From Agarophyton chilense (Eukaryota; Rhodophyta; Florideophyceae; Gracilariales; Gracilariaceae), in the NCBI GenBank assembly GCA_030374765.1, contig JARGXX010000006.1, positions 372,001-436,000 on the forward strand: a stretch of DNA of 64,000 bases. The letters run 5' to 3'. The position numbers were made by a program, and so were the translations under genes. The notes under the pieces are model-generated. The model saw only the letters and a program-made list of their open reading frames with translations, was not told where the DNA came from and made no database searches. Below are positions 31,171 to 40,575 of the stretch, piece after piece (position 1 is the first letter of the stretch; each line of letters starts with the position of its first letter).

Positions 31171-33087
31171 GTGGATGACCTGGCTCCTGCCGACGAAAAT
31201 GCCCAGAAAAACGAGTTCCACATCGACACCAACTCAAGTGTGAGGCAGCAGATCCGCGTAATGCGGGAAGCACACAATGCCTTCGTGGAAGAGTTCGAAG
31301 CCCTGCGTTCCAGGTGTGATGGCTCTTCTATGAAGGAAGTGGTTGACGACCTCCGCTTGTTGCGGGCGGTCGTCAACACCCTGTTGGAATGTTTTGGTGG
31401 TCCCGCCGCTTACGTGGAAGGTGTCGAGACCCGATTCATTCGTGTTAGCGCCCGTCTCCAGACGTTAGAGCAAACCATCTTGATGGAAGACGTCCCGGAG
31501 AAGCCGGTTGCTTTGTCGCACCAAGCGAAACACGAGAGGAAAAGGGACGATACCCGCCGTCGGCGTGGAAAGCGTGACAGCGATGACTCGGACTCGTCGA
31601 ACTCCTCACGGTCGTCGCGTGGCTCTCACCATTCAAATGGGTCGGACTCGTCAGATTTGTCTTCTGACGATGGCCATCGCAGGCGTTCATCCCGTTCTAA
31701 ACGGTCGTTTGCCACCCAAGGTGTGATCCGCGCCCGCGAGAAGAGAAGGAAACACTCCGGGTTGAAAGAGCTGAAATGCACCAACCCCCTGTACAAGAAG
31801 TTGGTTTCTTACCGATACTATCGGCTAGAGAACTCCTCTTTGGATCGCACGCCCCGTGGCACGGGTAGAGTGAAGGATTGCATAACGCGTATGCAACTGT
31901 CCCTCAGGAACCAGAGCTTTTCTGGAGAAGACCCCATTTTGGTGTTGGATTTCCTTGCGAGGTTCGTCGCCGAAGCGGATATTCTCGGTATGACCGAAGG
32001 ACAGGCGTTTATTGCACTCCCGTACTTTATGAAAGGCCTCGCCGAGGATCAATACAACTCTGTAAGAGGTTCGTCTAGAGCCTCCGAAGGAGGGGTAACC
32101 TGCTGGCCAGAAGCAGTACAATACCTCTTGAGGTCCTGCGCCACTAATTACGGGATTCAGTCGGCCATTCTCGCTCTTCGCGATACGCGCCAGAAGTCTA
32201 AAGAAACGGAAACCGAATTCTCGGTGCGCCTGAACAAGGCTTTCCACCGTAGTGGGAACGTACACTCCGCCGGAGAGCGCTGCACCATGTTCATCGATGG
32301 ACTGGACCCCGCTATCCGAACACTTGTGGCCCGTTACCGGGAAGACCGAAGGAAGACCACGTATCTGGAGTTGGTCCAACACGCGCAAGCGGAAGGTGAC
32401 GCTTTAAGAGCCCGTGCCCCCGGACACAGGTCGCGAACCGCCAAGGCGTTGGTGATGGAAACGAAGTCGCCATCCCTATCGCTGGTTGCGATTGAGCGCC
32501 CCCAACAGGAGTACGACAACGTACACTTCGCCCGAAGCGATATCCATTCGGTCCCAGCAACCGAACTACCGTCAACGACGGACGACTCATATGACACGGC
32601 CCAGGATGGACCCCTGCTGTACGCAGACTCTCCCCGTGTTCACGGACCTCGCATCCCGTATTCAAACGGTGCGCTCCGACAGAGTCGCCCTGGATGGAAG
32701 GATACCCGCCAAGCGGTGAAGTTCACGGATGCTCGCTCCGGTTTGCAGCCCTCACGCCCGGGACTCATATGCCACATATGCTACGAACACGGTCACATTT
32801 CACCGGACTGTATCCTCACCATGAGGGAAGTAGCCCGAGTAATCGGTAATTATGAGGCGTTGACCCCAGTGGAAAAGCGGATTGTTCCGATGACGTCGTA
32901 TCTTCGAGCGAAGATCGATTTTCCACGGAGTATTCCGGAGGCGAAACCGCGCAATGCGTTGCTTTACCCTGCCGAGCAGGCTCCCGACCACCGCCCCGTT
33001 CCTTCAAACCCCGCCGCTGCCGCCCCATTGCTAGTGGTTCAGGATTCTGAGGCCCCGCCCCAGGCGGATGGGACTCAGGAAAACTGA
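31171..33087 (+). CDS. Element 1 gag
   Basis: The frame is open from 31126 to the TGA at 33085-33087; the first in-frame ATG is 31261 (609 codons), while the 31171 codon is GTG. It has a coiled-coil-like N-terminal part, a Ser/Asp/Arg-rich tract (about residues 125-200) and a capsid-like core matching element 2 gag (CTNPLYKKLVSYRYYRL, RFVAEADILGMTEGQAF, VQYLLRSCAT). A zinc knuckle, C-x2-C-x4-H-x4-C, lies at about residues 534-547 (CHICYEHGHISPDC). A further N-terminal stretch, rich in Pro and basic residues, is open in another frame (30896-31150). The true start is therefore unclear, and a frameshift near 31150 is possible. Confidence 0.85.
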   Translation: MDDLAPADENAQKNEFHIDTNSSVRQQIRVMREAHNAFVEEFEALRSRCDGSSMKEVVDDLRLLRAVVNTLLECFGGPAAYVEGVETRFIRVSARLQTLEQTILMEDVPEKPVALSHQAKHERKRDDTRRRRGKRDSDDSDSSNSSRSSRGSHHSNGSDSSDLSSDDGHRRRSSRSKRSFATQGVIRAREKRRKHSGLKELKCTNPLYKKLVSYRYYRLENSSLDRTPRGTGRVKDCITRMQLSLRNQSFSGEDPILVLDFLARFVAEADILGMTEGQAFIALPYFMKGLAEDQYNSVRGSSRASEGGVTCWPEAVQYLLRSCATNYGIQSAILALRDTRQKSKETETEFSVRLNKAFHRSGNVHSAGERCTMFIDGLDPAIRTLVARYREDRRKTTYLELVQHAQAEGDALRARAPGHRSRTAKALVMETKSPSLSLVAIERPQQEYDNVHFARSDIHSVPATELPSTTDDSYDTAQDGPLLYADSPRVHGPRIPYSNGALRQSRPGWKDTRQAVKFTDARSGLQPSRPGLICHICYEHGHISPDCILTMREVARVIGNYEALTPVEKRIVPMTSYLRAKIDFPRSIPEAKPRNALLYPAEQAPDHRPVPSNPAAAAPLLVVQDSEAPPQADGTQEN

Positions 33088-33096
33088 TTTCGGGAG

Positions 33097-33112
33097 TCTC
33101 CCCTTCGGGAGA
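33097..33112 (+). promoter_or_regulatory. Possible recoding stem-loop at the gag-pol junction
   Basis: TCTCCC-CTTC-GGGAGA forms a perfect 6-bp hairpin, 10 nt after the gag stop. Pol is in the -1 frame relative to gag and is open from 33051, so the two frames overlap by 37 nt. There is no canonical slippery heptamer; GGAAAAC overlaps the last gag codons. Confidence 0.4.
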
Positions 33113-33125
33113 GGCGTCCCCAACA

Positions 33126-36100
33126 GTGAGGTTGACGACGCCCGAGGCGTCTCCGCCTCGCTCCCCGGTCACAATCCTCACGAGGAAACAGGCCGTCTCA
33201 GACGTGGACTCTGAACACTTTGGTGTTCTACGTCGACCGTGGAAACGTGTTCTTAACCGCCGGTTCCCGGATAGAGTCTTAGTAATGGCCAAGCGCAATT
33301 ACAAGGTGTATGCCGACCTTGGCCTTTCTACCCAGTTTATGGTTCGAGTCCTTACTGTTTTGGACACAGGTGCTGGTCTGAATTTCATCGTGGAGTCGCT
33401 GTTGTCCCCGCCCTTGCGGTCTCAGATCCGCCTTGGCGTGGCGCCCGACGTCGCGGACGCGAATAACAACCCGTTGTCAGCGATTGGAACCGTCGCTCTC
33501 GTCGTTCGCTTGGGCTCCTTCGTGGTGAAACTCGACTTTATTGTATGCCGGAAATTGGCTGCCCCCCTCATCTTGGGATGTGACTTCTGTGACAGATTCG
33601 TTGACGCCATAAGGCCCCGCTTAAAGCGTGTTGAGATGGAAGACGGCTCGTCGGTCCCGATTGTCCGTCGTCCGCTGCGGCGTGCCTCCAAGAAGCACGT
33701 ACCGCTCCCTGCCGCGCAGGAACCTCCACCCGCTTCTCGGGAGTCTACCAAGCTCCGCGTGGCTGCGTCTGTCCGAATCCCTCCAGAGTCCCAAGTATGG
33801 GTGCGTGTCACTTCCCGTCAACACGGTTTACGAGTCATTCAGCCTCTCTCATCTCTGTACGATGGATATCAACTCGCCGTGGCGAATGGAGTCGCGCAGA
33901 TTGTCCCATACAAGCCTTTCACCGTGCTCGTTGCCAATCTGGGCTCCACCCGACAGTCAATGGTGAAAAACCAAGTTATTGGATCGGTAATGCCTCACCC
34001 CACCGCGATGGTCCCCACTAGGCTGACCGCTGCCGAAGTCCTCGGTCTCGTTCACTCTAAGGAGGGGGAGGAAGCTGCCGTCCAATCACCGAATGATTCG
34101 GAATCGCAACCTGCCGAAACAGAAAAGAAGCCCGTTCCGACGAGTTACGCCCGGGTAGACCCCGTGAAAGAACTCGAGAAACTCGACCTCGGTCATGTAC
34201 CGGAGTCACACCGTGAAAGTCTGCGTGAGATGTTACGAGAGTTTACCACAATGTGGGATGACTCTCTTGGTGAGATAAATACAACGGAACACCGGATAGA
34301 TTTATTGCCGAACACCCGACCGGTTGCTCAACACCCTTACAGGGCAGGCCCCAAGGCTCGAGAAGAGGAACAGTTCCAAGTGAACAAAATGATCCGAGCT
34401 GGAGTGATCGAACCGGCTCAGTCGCCGTGGGCATCCCCAGTGGTACTGGCCCCGAAACCCGATGGGTCCTGGCGCTTTTGCATCGACTACCGTCGCTTGA
34501 ATAATGTTACCGTCAAGGACGTGTATCCGATCCCACGAATGGATGATTACATCGACTCTCTCGGCACTGCTACCGTGTTCACGGCTTTGGACGCCAATTG
34601 GGGATATTGGCAGGTTCCCGTTAGGGAGGAGGACCAAGATAAGACTGCGTTTGTCTGTCACTCGGGACTCTACCGTTTCAAACGGATGCCTTTTGGTCTA
34701 ACCAATTCTCCCGCTACCTTTCAGCGTGCTATCGACATTTTGTTGGCCCGCTTTAAGTGGCGTACTTTCCTCGTCTATTTGGACGATATCATTGTATTCT
34801 CAGACAATCTGGATGACCATCTCACCCATGTCAGGGACATAATGACCCCGCTACGTGATGCTGGAATAACCCTCAAACTGAGGAAATGTGAGTTCTTTAC
34901 CGATACTGTGAAGTATCTCGGGCACATTATCCGTCCTGGACGTGTAATGATCGAGGAAGCTCGAGTTAGGTCCCTTCGCAAGGCAAAAGAACCCGCTACC
35001 CAGACGGAACTGCGCTCCTTTCTAGGATTGGTCAACGTCTACCGACGGTTTATTCCTAACTTCTCTGACATCGCGGCCCCCTTGAACGCGCTTCTGCGGG
35101 AAGGTCAACCACCTAAACTGGACCCCTTTACGTCCGCCCAGACGGATGCTTTTAACTCCCTTAGGGAGGCTGTCACATCAGCACCGATTCTATCGTTACC
35201 GAAACCCGGACTACCGTTTTCCGTGGACACAGACTCTAGCGACTACCATGTAGGCTGTGCGCTCTTTCAAACTACTCCCGAAGGAGAACGCAAATCCATT
35301 GGGTACTGGTCCCGCTCGCTCAATGTCCACGAGCGGAACTACTCCGTGTCGGAGAAGGAGTGCCTCGCAGTTGTGTGGGCCCTCTCTACACTCCGCCCCT
35401 ACCTCATGGGTGTGCACTTTACCGTTTACACGGATCACTCGTCCCTACGATGGCTCATGACCATCTCGGAGCCGTCAGGCCGCTTAATGCGTTGGAGACT
35501 CCGCCTCGCGGAATATGACTTTGAAGTGATCTACAAGAAGGGCACTCAGAACGCGCAAGCGGACGCGCTTTCGCGTTTACCCACGAATGGGGAAGCTCTA
35601 GCCGTCGATGACGAGGATATACCTTGCTTCGTCGTAGACGATGGAACACCGGGAAACCCGGATTGGTTACACGATAAATGGAACGAAAGCCCGGAATCGG
35701 ACGATGATATTGACGCATTGCTCGTCTCGGACGATTCAGAGAAACCCCCGCCGGGTAATTTTGTGCCGATACCCCCGGAGGAGATGGTCAGAGAACAGCA
35801 GGGTGACCCCTTCTGTACGAAGATTCGCGCCTGGCTTAATGGCGGTGCACAACTCTCTTTCGAGGTGAACGATCTTGGATACCTCGTCAGGACGGTTCAG
35901 TCATCCCCACAAGTCGTGGTGCCGCATACTCTACAGTCTAGAGTTTTGCATCTATCCCACTATGCAAAACTTGGTGGACACGCTGGTGGACGGAAGCTCT
36001 ACCTCACATTGCGAAGGAATTTCTACTGGCCCGCCCTGGCGGTGGATTGCTACGCAACGGTGCGGTTTTGTACCGAATGTGCTAAGAATCGGGTGAAACT

Positions 36101-38831
36101 TCGCAAGTACTCAACGAAGTTGAAACTATTCCCGGCACGGGCTCCTCTCGAGTTTGTCGCCATTGATATCCTCGGCGAGCTCCTCACCACACGACGTGGG
36201 CATAAGTTTTTACTCGTTATCACGGATCGTTTCTCAAAACTGGTTCGGACCGTACCTTTACGGAAGATATCCGCTTTCACGGTTGCACAAGCATTTGTAA
36301 CCCATTGGGTATTCGTCTACGGCCCGCCGGTTAATCTTCTATCCGATAACGGAAAACAGTTCGCATCACGATTCTCCGAGGACGTGTGCAGGATTCTTAA
36401 CATCAAGAACCTGTTCACAACGACCTATCACCCCCAGTGTAATGGGCAAGTGTTGCGGTTTAACCGAACGCTATTGGCGTCTCTCCGTTCTTACATTGCC
36501 GACCACCCAATGACATGGGATTTATATACCGACGCCTTGACGTTCGCGTACAATACGCAGGTACACCGTACTACGGGCTTGACTCCATTCGAACTGGTCT
36601 TGTCCCGCCCTCCGCACGCTGTCGCGTTAGAACCCCAGCCCACGCTAGATGCGTTCCCTTCCGTGAAGGATTATCGCCACAGGTGGAAAGAGTGGCTTAC
36701 GAAGCTGATCCCGGTCGCCCGAAGCTCGATGGCTTGTGCCCAAGCCGCTTACAAGCGTGATTTCGACTCTCGCGTACGCGGTAAGGCCCCGCCAATCAAA
36801 GCCGGTGACTTCGTGTTCGTCCGTAAGGAGTACTGGAACCCTGAAAAGGAAAAGAAGCACAAGCTTTCTTCCGTCGCGGACGGTCCTTACAAGGTCATTT
36901 CGGTGAAAGACGACACCATCGTGGTGGAAATTGTCGACGATCATGAGCGGATCTCCCGCGACCGCGTTGTACTCGCCCCTCTACCGACGTTGGAAGTAAC
37001 CGAAATGGGTCACCAATCCCTCTCTGAGGATGACGGTGCTTGGCACACAACAGTGGCTCAGCCCACTGCCGTGGTTTCCAGACCTTCTGCGTTACCACAC
37101 CCTACCCGGGGACTCTCTGACTTGCCGATCTTATCGGATCAAGGCCAGAATGGCCTCTCTTCTCTCACGCCACGGCGCAGTGTCTACCCCCGCCCGTTGG
37201 GCGTTCCAACCACTCCCCATGCCGCTCCGTCTCAGGAGGGGGAGGAGGCTCATAACTCTCGTCGAGAGACGGAAACCGCTTCGTCGCGTCATGACAACCG
37301 TGGTGCACGGACTCCTGGACACACCAGCAAGAACAACGGTGATCCGGACGTCCCGTCTACCGACGTTCCATCTCCGCATTTGCGCGCTACAGCCGTTGCG
37401 GAACCCTCTATGGGAAGCGCCACCGCCTCTGCGTCTGATTGCACTCCCCACGGGGACTCTACTCGACAGGGCGCACCACGTAGTGGAAACCCTCTCGCCG
37501 AAGCGAAACCGAAATCGTCGCAGGATGCTGTTCGCCCTCGCGATACTGGACCGGCTATGCCGTCGAGCGTTGACCTGCAGCCCGTGGGTCACGGTTCGTC
37601 GACAACAGCTACGCTGGAAAACTTAGAGCACGCCCTCGCAGGCCCCTCTAGGCCGAATCGATCGGAAGTGGTCCCTCGTACTGTACGGCAGGACACACCG
37701 GCTAAGCCGGGCAAGCACACCGTAGCAGACGGGAGATTCACACCCAGCGCGCTTGATGCTGGTTCAGAACCCGCGCGCAGTGGCGGACGCACTCCGAGTG
37801 TCTCTGTTGACCCCGACCGCGTTGTCGAAGGCGCACCGGTCAACCCGGAGAATGTGCCCGTCAAGGACGGAAGCACCTCGTCGCCGAGTGAAGTTGAACC
37901 CTCGAAAGGGATAGTTGAGGACGAACTCGCTCCCCGCAGGGGTTCCTCGCCGCGCACTTCGCCGCCCGTTGGTGAGGAGGGCACGGTTTACCCGGAGTTG
38001 CACGCCCGTCGCGGTACTTTGTCGCCAAAGCGAGCAGACATACCGGCAGCGCCGTTGCACACGCCCTCACGTGAGGAGGCGGAACGCAGCACTGCGCGGA
38101 GTACTCCCAGCCATCAGCCGGACAGGTTACGTGACCAGACGACACCCGGCTCGGGAGATACGCCAATCCACGCCCAAGGCGGCTCACCCGGCAAGGCACG
38201 ACGCCCCGTGATGAAACCGCCTCCCGCGTCAAGTCCAGCACCGTCGCGACGGATTTCACCCCGACGACTCGCGGAACGCGACCGCAAAACCCAACCTTGG
38301 GATGATTACGCGTTCCCCCGAAGGGTGGCCTCTGCACGAGAACTCTTGGAAAGCATTCCGACCCAAAAACTGGGAGAATTGCCCCACGGGAAGGCCTCTG
38401 GCCGAAGCCGTCGAACTGACGCTCTTCGTCATGACGCCTTGGCGGAAGCAACCCGCCAAGCGGCCAAGGCAACCCGGAACCCGGTTCGTTCCCCTACCCA
38501 GGGCATGGAAAGGCAACGCCAACCCATGGACCTCTCGGGGGAAGGGCACAGTAGCCCACACGCACCTGCGGACGTAACCCGGTTTGGTCCGGTGACGAGT
38601 ACACCGCAAGGGCGGGAAGTCTACGAGAAGGAGTTCGTGGTCGACCACATAGTGGAGCACTCATACCATCCGGATGGTTATATTCAATACCTCGTCCGTT
38701 GGTACGGTTTAGGGCCCGAATGGGATTCGGATGAGCAGATGGAACATCTCCCACGTTCGAAGGTGGTGTCATATCACCGCAGAACGCGGACGGGAATCCC
38801 GGCATCGGTTGTTAAAGCCCAGGTGGGATAA
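33126..38831 (+). CDS. Element 1 pol polyprotein with chromodomain
   Basis: It is one open frame of 1901 codons from a GTG; the frame is open from 33051 and there is no ATG at the start, so expression from gag by frameshift is likely. Protease: TVLDTGAGLNF (Asp 80). RT: FTALDANWGYWQVPV and LVYLDDIIVFS (Asp 553/554). RNase H: SVDTDSSDYHVG, SEKECLAVVW and YTDHSSLRWL. Integrase: HHCC finger starting at HLSHYAKLGGHAGG, first Asp 1014 (FVAIDILGE), second Asp 1074 (LLSDNGKQF). The position 36 residues on, where Glu is required, is Leu 1110 (GQVLRFNRTL, codon TTG at 36453). A linker of about 540 residues rich in Pro, Ser, Thr and Arg precedes a C-terminal chromodomain (FVVDHIVEH, YLVRWYGLG, WDSDEQMEHLP). 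Confidence 0.93.
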   Translation: MRLTTPEASPPRSPVTILTRKQAVSDVDSEHFGVLRRPWKRVLNRRFPDRVLVMAKRNYKVYADLGLSTQFMVRVLTVLDTGAGLNFIVESLLSPPLRSQIRLGVAPDVADANNNPLSAIGTVALVVRLGSFVVKLDFIVCRKLAAPLILGCDFCDRFVDAIRPRLKRVEMEDGSSVPIVRRPLRRASKKHVPLPAAQEPPPASRESTKLRVAASVRIPPESQVWVRVTSRQHGLRVIQPLSSLYDGYQLAVANGVAQIVPYKPFTVLVANLGSTRQSMVKNQVIGSVMPHPTAMVPTRLTAAEVLGLVHSKEGEEAAVQSPNDSESQPAETEKKPVPTSYARVDPVKELEKLDLGHVPESHRESLREMLREFTTMWDDSLGEINTTEHRIDLLPNTRPVAQHPYRAGPKAREEEQFQVNKMIRAGVIEPAQSPWASPVVLAPKPDGSWRFCIDYRRLNNVTVKDVYPIPRMDDYIDSLGTATVFTALDANWGYWQVPVREEDQDKTAFVCHSGLYRFKRMPFGLTNSPATFQRAIDILLARFKWRTFLVYLDDIIVFSDNLDDHLTHVRDIMTPLRDAGITLKLRKCEFFTDTVKYLGHIIRPGRVMIEEARVRSLRKAKEPATQTELRSFLGLVNVYRRFIPNFSDIAAPLNALLREGQPPKLDPFTSAQTDAFNSLREAVTSAPILSLPKPGLPFSVDTDSSDYHVGCALFQTTPEGERKSIGYWSRSLNVHERNYSVSEKECLAVVWALSTLRPYLMGVHFTVYTDHSSLRWLMTISEPSGRLMRWRLRLAEYDFEVIYKKGTQNAQADALSRLPTNGEALAVDDEDIPCFVVDDGTPGNPDWLHDKWNESPESDDDIDALLVSDDSEKPPPGNFVPIPPEEMVREQQGDPFCTKIRAWLNGGAQLSFEVNDLGYLVRTVQSSPQVVVPHTLQSRVLHLSHYAKLGGHAGGRKLYLTLRRNFYWPALAVDCYATVRFCTECAKNRVKLRKYSTKLKLFPARAPLEFVAIDILGELLTTRRGHKFLLVITDRFSKLVRTVPLRKISAFTVAQAFVTHWVFVYGPPVNLLSDNGKQFASRFSEDVCRILNIKNLFTTTYHPQCNGQVLRFNRTLLASLRSYIADHPMTWDLYTDALTFAYNTQVHRTTGLTPFELVLSRPPHAVALEPQPTLDAFPSVKDYRHRWKEWLTKLIPVARSSMACAQAAYKRDFDSRVRGKAPPIKAGDFVFVRKEYWNPEKEKKHKLSSVADGPYKVISVKDDTIVVEIVDDHERISRDRVVLAPLPTLEVTEMGHQSLSEDDGAWHTTVAQPTAVVSRPSALPHPTRGLSDLPILSDQGQNGLSSLTPRRSVYPRPLGVPTTPHAAPSQEGEEAHNSRRETETASSRHDNRGARTPGHTSKNNGDPDVPSTDVPSPHLRATAVAEPSMGSATASASDCTPHGDSTRQGAPRSGNPLAEAKPKSSQDAVRPRDTGPAMPSSVDLQPVGHGSSTTATLENLEHALAGPSRPNRSEVVPRTVRQDTPAKPGKHTVADGRFTPSALDAGSEPARSGGRTPSVSVDPDRVVEGAPVNPENVPVKDGSTSSPSEVEPSKGIVEDELAPRRGSSPRTSPPVGEEGTVYPELHARRGTLSPKRADIPAAPLHTPSREEAERSTARSTPSHQPDRLRDQTTPGSGDTPIHAQGGSPGKARRPVMKPPPASSPAPSRRISPRRLAERDRKTQPWDDYAFPRRVASARELLESIPTQKLGELPHGKASGRSRRTDALRHDALAEATRQAAKATRNPVRSPTQGMERQRQPMDLSGEGHSSPHAPADVTRFGPVTSTPQGREVYEKEFVVDHIVEHSYHPDGYIQYLVRWYGLGPEWDSDEQMEHLPRSKVVSYHRRTRTGIPASVVKAQVG

Positions 38832-39009
38832 CACCCACCTCGGTGGAAGAGAAAAGAGAAGTAGGTTTGCTTGAGAACAGGCTAGTGAAGTAAGGTTTTG
38901 GGTTACACAAGTCACTTGGTTTTTATTCGAAGCTATCGATGGAATACCGAGCACTCGGGATACTCCTCTAAGTCACAAGGGAAACTCCCCATCAGGATCG
39001 CGTGCCCCG

Positions 39010-40575
39010 TCACGGGTTCGGCTCACCGCCCCCAAGTTGGTTACCTCCCTGGAGGCGGGTGATCAAGGCCTCGCGCATCGCGGCAACATCGCCACTCGCT
39101 GCGTTGGTCCCCAGCCCCACCTGTCGCAGGAACTGGGAGATCACGGCCGCCTGACCCGCCGGAGCGGAGCTCGCATCGCCTGGGGCGGACGCCCCACCAC
39201 TTGGGAGATTCACCGGTGGAACCGGAGGTGGTCCAGCTACCGCGTACTCCGACCCAGCCCCCGCGGGGTTATCCAAATCCACGTAGGGCGTGGCTGATGC
39301 CCCCGCGTTAGAGGGACCTTCCGCTTCGGATCCCTCGACACCCGCCTCGGCGTACGCTTTCCCGTCGTCGGGTTCGTTGTACACCATTGGATCGTCGCCG
39401 TCGTAGAAGTGGTAATATTCATCTGCGTCCACTAAATCGATCGGATGCCCCTCGGGGATATGGCGCGGTGCAAACCGGAGTTCGTTCGCTTCCTCCGCGG
39501 AGATTTCGTGCCCTTCCCAAGGGTCAAAGTATACGAAATCACCTCCCAAGGGAGTAAGCCTTCCTGGTGACAGGTCCTGACCCCGGCTACCCACGGTGCG
39601 CCCGCTTTGTTCAATCGGAACGGTGGTCCAGTCCAACTGGTCGATGCAATCGAGAAGTCCCGCCACTTCTTCGGCGTTGGTTACTCCACCAAGTGGGATG
39701 CTCAGGTCCAGGCTGCGAATCGCGGACCTCAACCGGAACGGGAGGAACCGCAGTCTGTACTGGTCATACACCTCCCAGAGGATGAACACCGCCGCGCGGA
39801 CTGCCCATTCGGTAATCACCACGGACCACAGTCCGGACTCGGGATCCTCGATGAGGTACGAACCGTAATACGTGATGACTGGTGGCAGCTCGATGTAACA
39901 GCCCCGGCAGGCCTCGAGGTTCGACCACCACGGTGGAATGAGGACATAGCGACCCCGTCGGTCGGCCACGTGAAGGCGTTCGATCTCCACGTTCTGATAC
40001 AGGACCAAATACCCGAATCGGGATCGTGCTCGACGCTCGAAGCGGATCAGGGCGAGGAAGTTGGCCCGCGCAAGTCGACGCATGTAGCGGAATTCTGCCC
40101 GGATAATCGGTCGCGTCCAGCACATGGCCTCTTGCCGTGCTATCGGGATGCCCCTCCACGAGAGTGTTTCCAAACCCGCCAGGCGGTCGACGTAACCAAT
40201 CTCACCTTGAGTGCAGTAAAGCCGAATGTCGGTGCCGAGACCATCGGAGATGGGATATTCGAAAGGGGCCCGGCGACGCCGTTGATGGCCAAGAAGGACG
40301 AAGGCCGCATGAGCGGAAGCCGAGGTTTCACTACCCCGGCGCGCCACAGCGTAGACCGGAACCGCTACGCGGCGTCGCCAATCCAACGAAGTTGTCACCA
40401 CGGCCAGAATATCGCCCGGCAGCATCCCGTTTCCATCGGTGTACATCGCTATGAGCGCTTCGTTTAACACTGCAATCGGGTGGAACCACGGCGCAAGCCG
40501 GAGAACGGACGCCTGATGCCCAGGATGGCGCCCGACAAGCCTGTCGTATGGCGGCCACCCTCTCGGGGGGAACAT
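39010..40575 (-). CDS. Element 1 antisense ORF (aORF), new family
   Basis: The frame has 521 codons from an ATG at 40575, on the strand opposite to gag-pol and tail-to-tail with pol (178 bp between stops). It aligns nearly end to end with the decayed antisense ORF of element 2 (54698-56379): APWFHPIAVLNEALI/APWFDPVAIRDDALI, RARSRFGYLVLYQNVEI/RTRSRLGYLVQYQMIEI, SLDLSIPLG/ELDLSLVLG, GDFVYFDPW/GDFVWYDPW and, near the end, QFLRQVGLGTNAASGD/QFLLDAGFPVDQVEGD. The N-terminal 350 residues are rich in aromatic and basic residues, with one hydrophobic stretch (WSVVITEWAVRAAVFILW). The last 150 residues are acidic, then Pro/Ala/Gly-rich. Homology reaches upstream of this ATG (GFRSGPLPQ), so the ancestral start was probably 40713; a TAA at 40671-40669 now interrupts it. 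I know of no similar protein; function unknown. Confidence 0.85.
   Translation of the reverse strand: MFPPRGWPPYDRLVGRHPGHQASVLRLAPWFHPIAVLNEALIAMYTDGNGMLPGDILAVVTTSLDWRRRVAVPVYAVARRGSETSASAHAAFVLLGHQRRRRAPFEYPISDGLGTDIRLYCTQGEIGYVDRLAGLETLSWRGIPIARQEAMCWTRPIIRAEFRYMRRLARANFLALIRFERRARSRFGYLVLYQNVEIERLHVADRRGRYVLIPPWWSNLEACRGCYIELPPVITYYGSYLIEDPESGLWSVVITEWAVRAAVFILWEVYDQYRLRFLPFRLRSAIRSLDLSIPLGGVTNAEEVAGLLDCIDQLDWTTVPIEQSGRTVGSRGQDLSPGRLTPLGGDFVYFDPWEGHEISAEEANELRFAPRHIPEGHPIDLVDADEYYHFYDGDDPMVYNEPDDGKAYAEAGVEGSEAEGPSNAGASATPYVDLDNPAGAGSEYAVAGPPPVPPVNLPSGGASAPGDASSAPAGQAAVISQFLRQVGLGTNAASGDVAAMREALITRLQGGNQLGGGEPNP

Noticed and set aside
31825-32388. 187-codon minus-strand frame inside element 1 gag
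   Set aside because: Shadow of gag; no comparable frame is seen in element 2 gag.
37030-37626. 198-codon plus-strand frame inside the pol linker
   Set aside because: Out-of-frame reading of low-complexity pol sequence.
39607-40467. Plus-strand 286-codon frame opposite the element 1 aORF
   Set aside because: It has weaker similarity to the corresponding opposite frame of element 2 (55480-56241), as expected for a mirror of the aORF, and shows no domain. A codon-substitution test would settle it.
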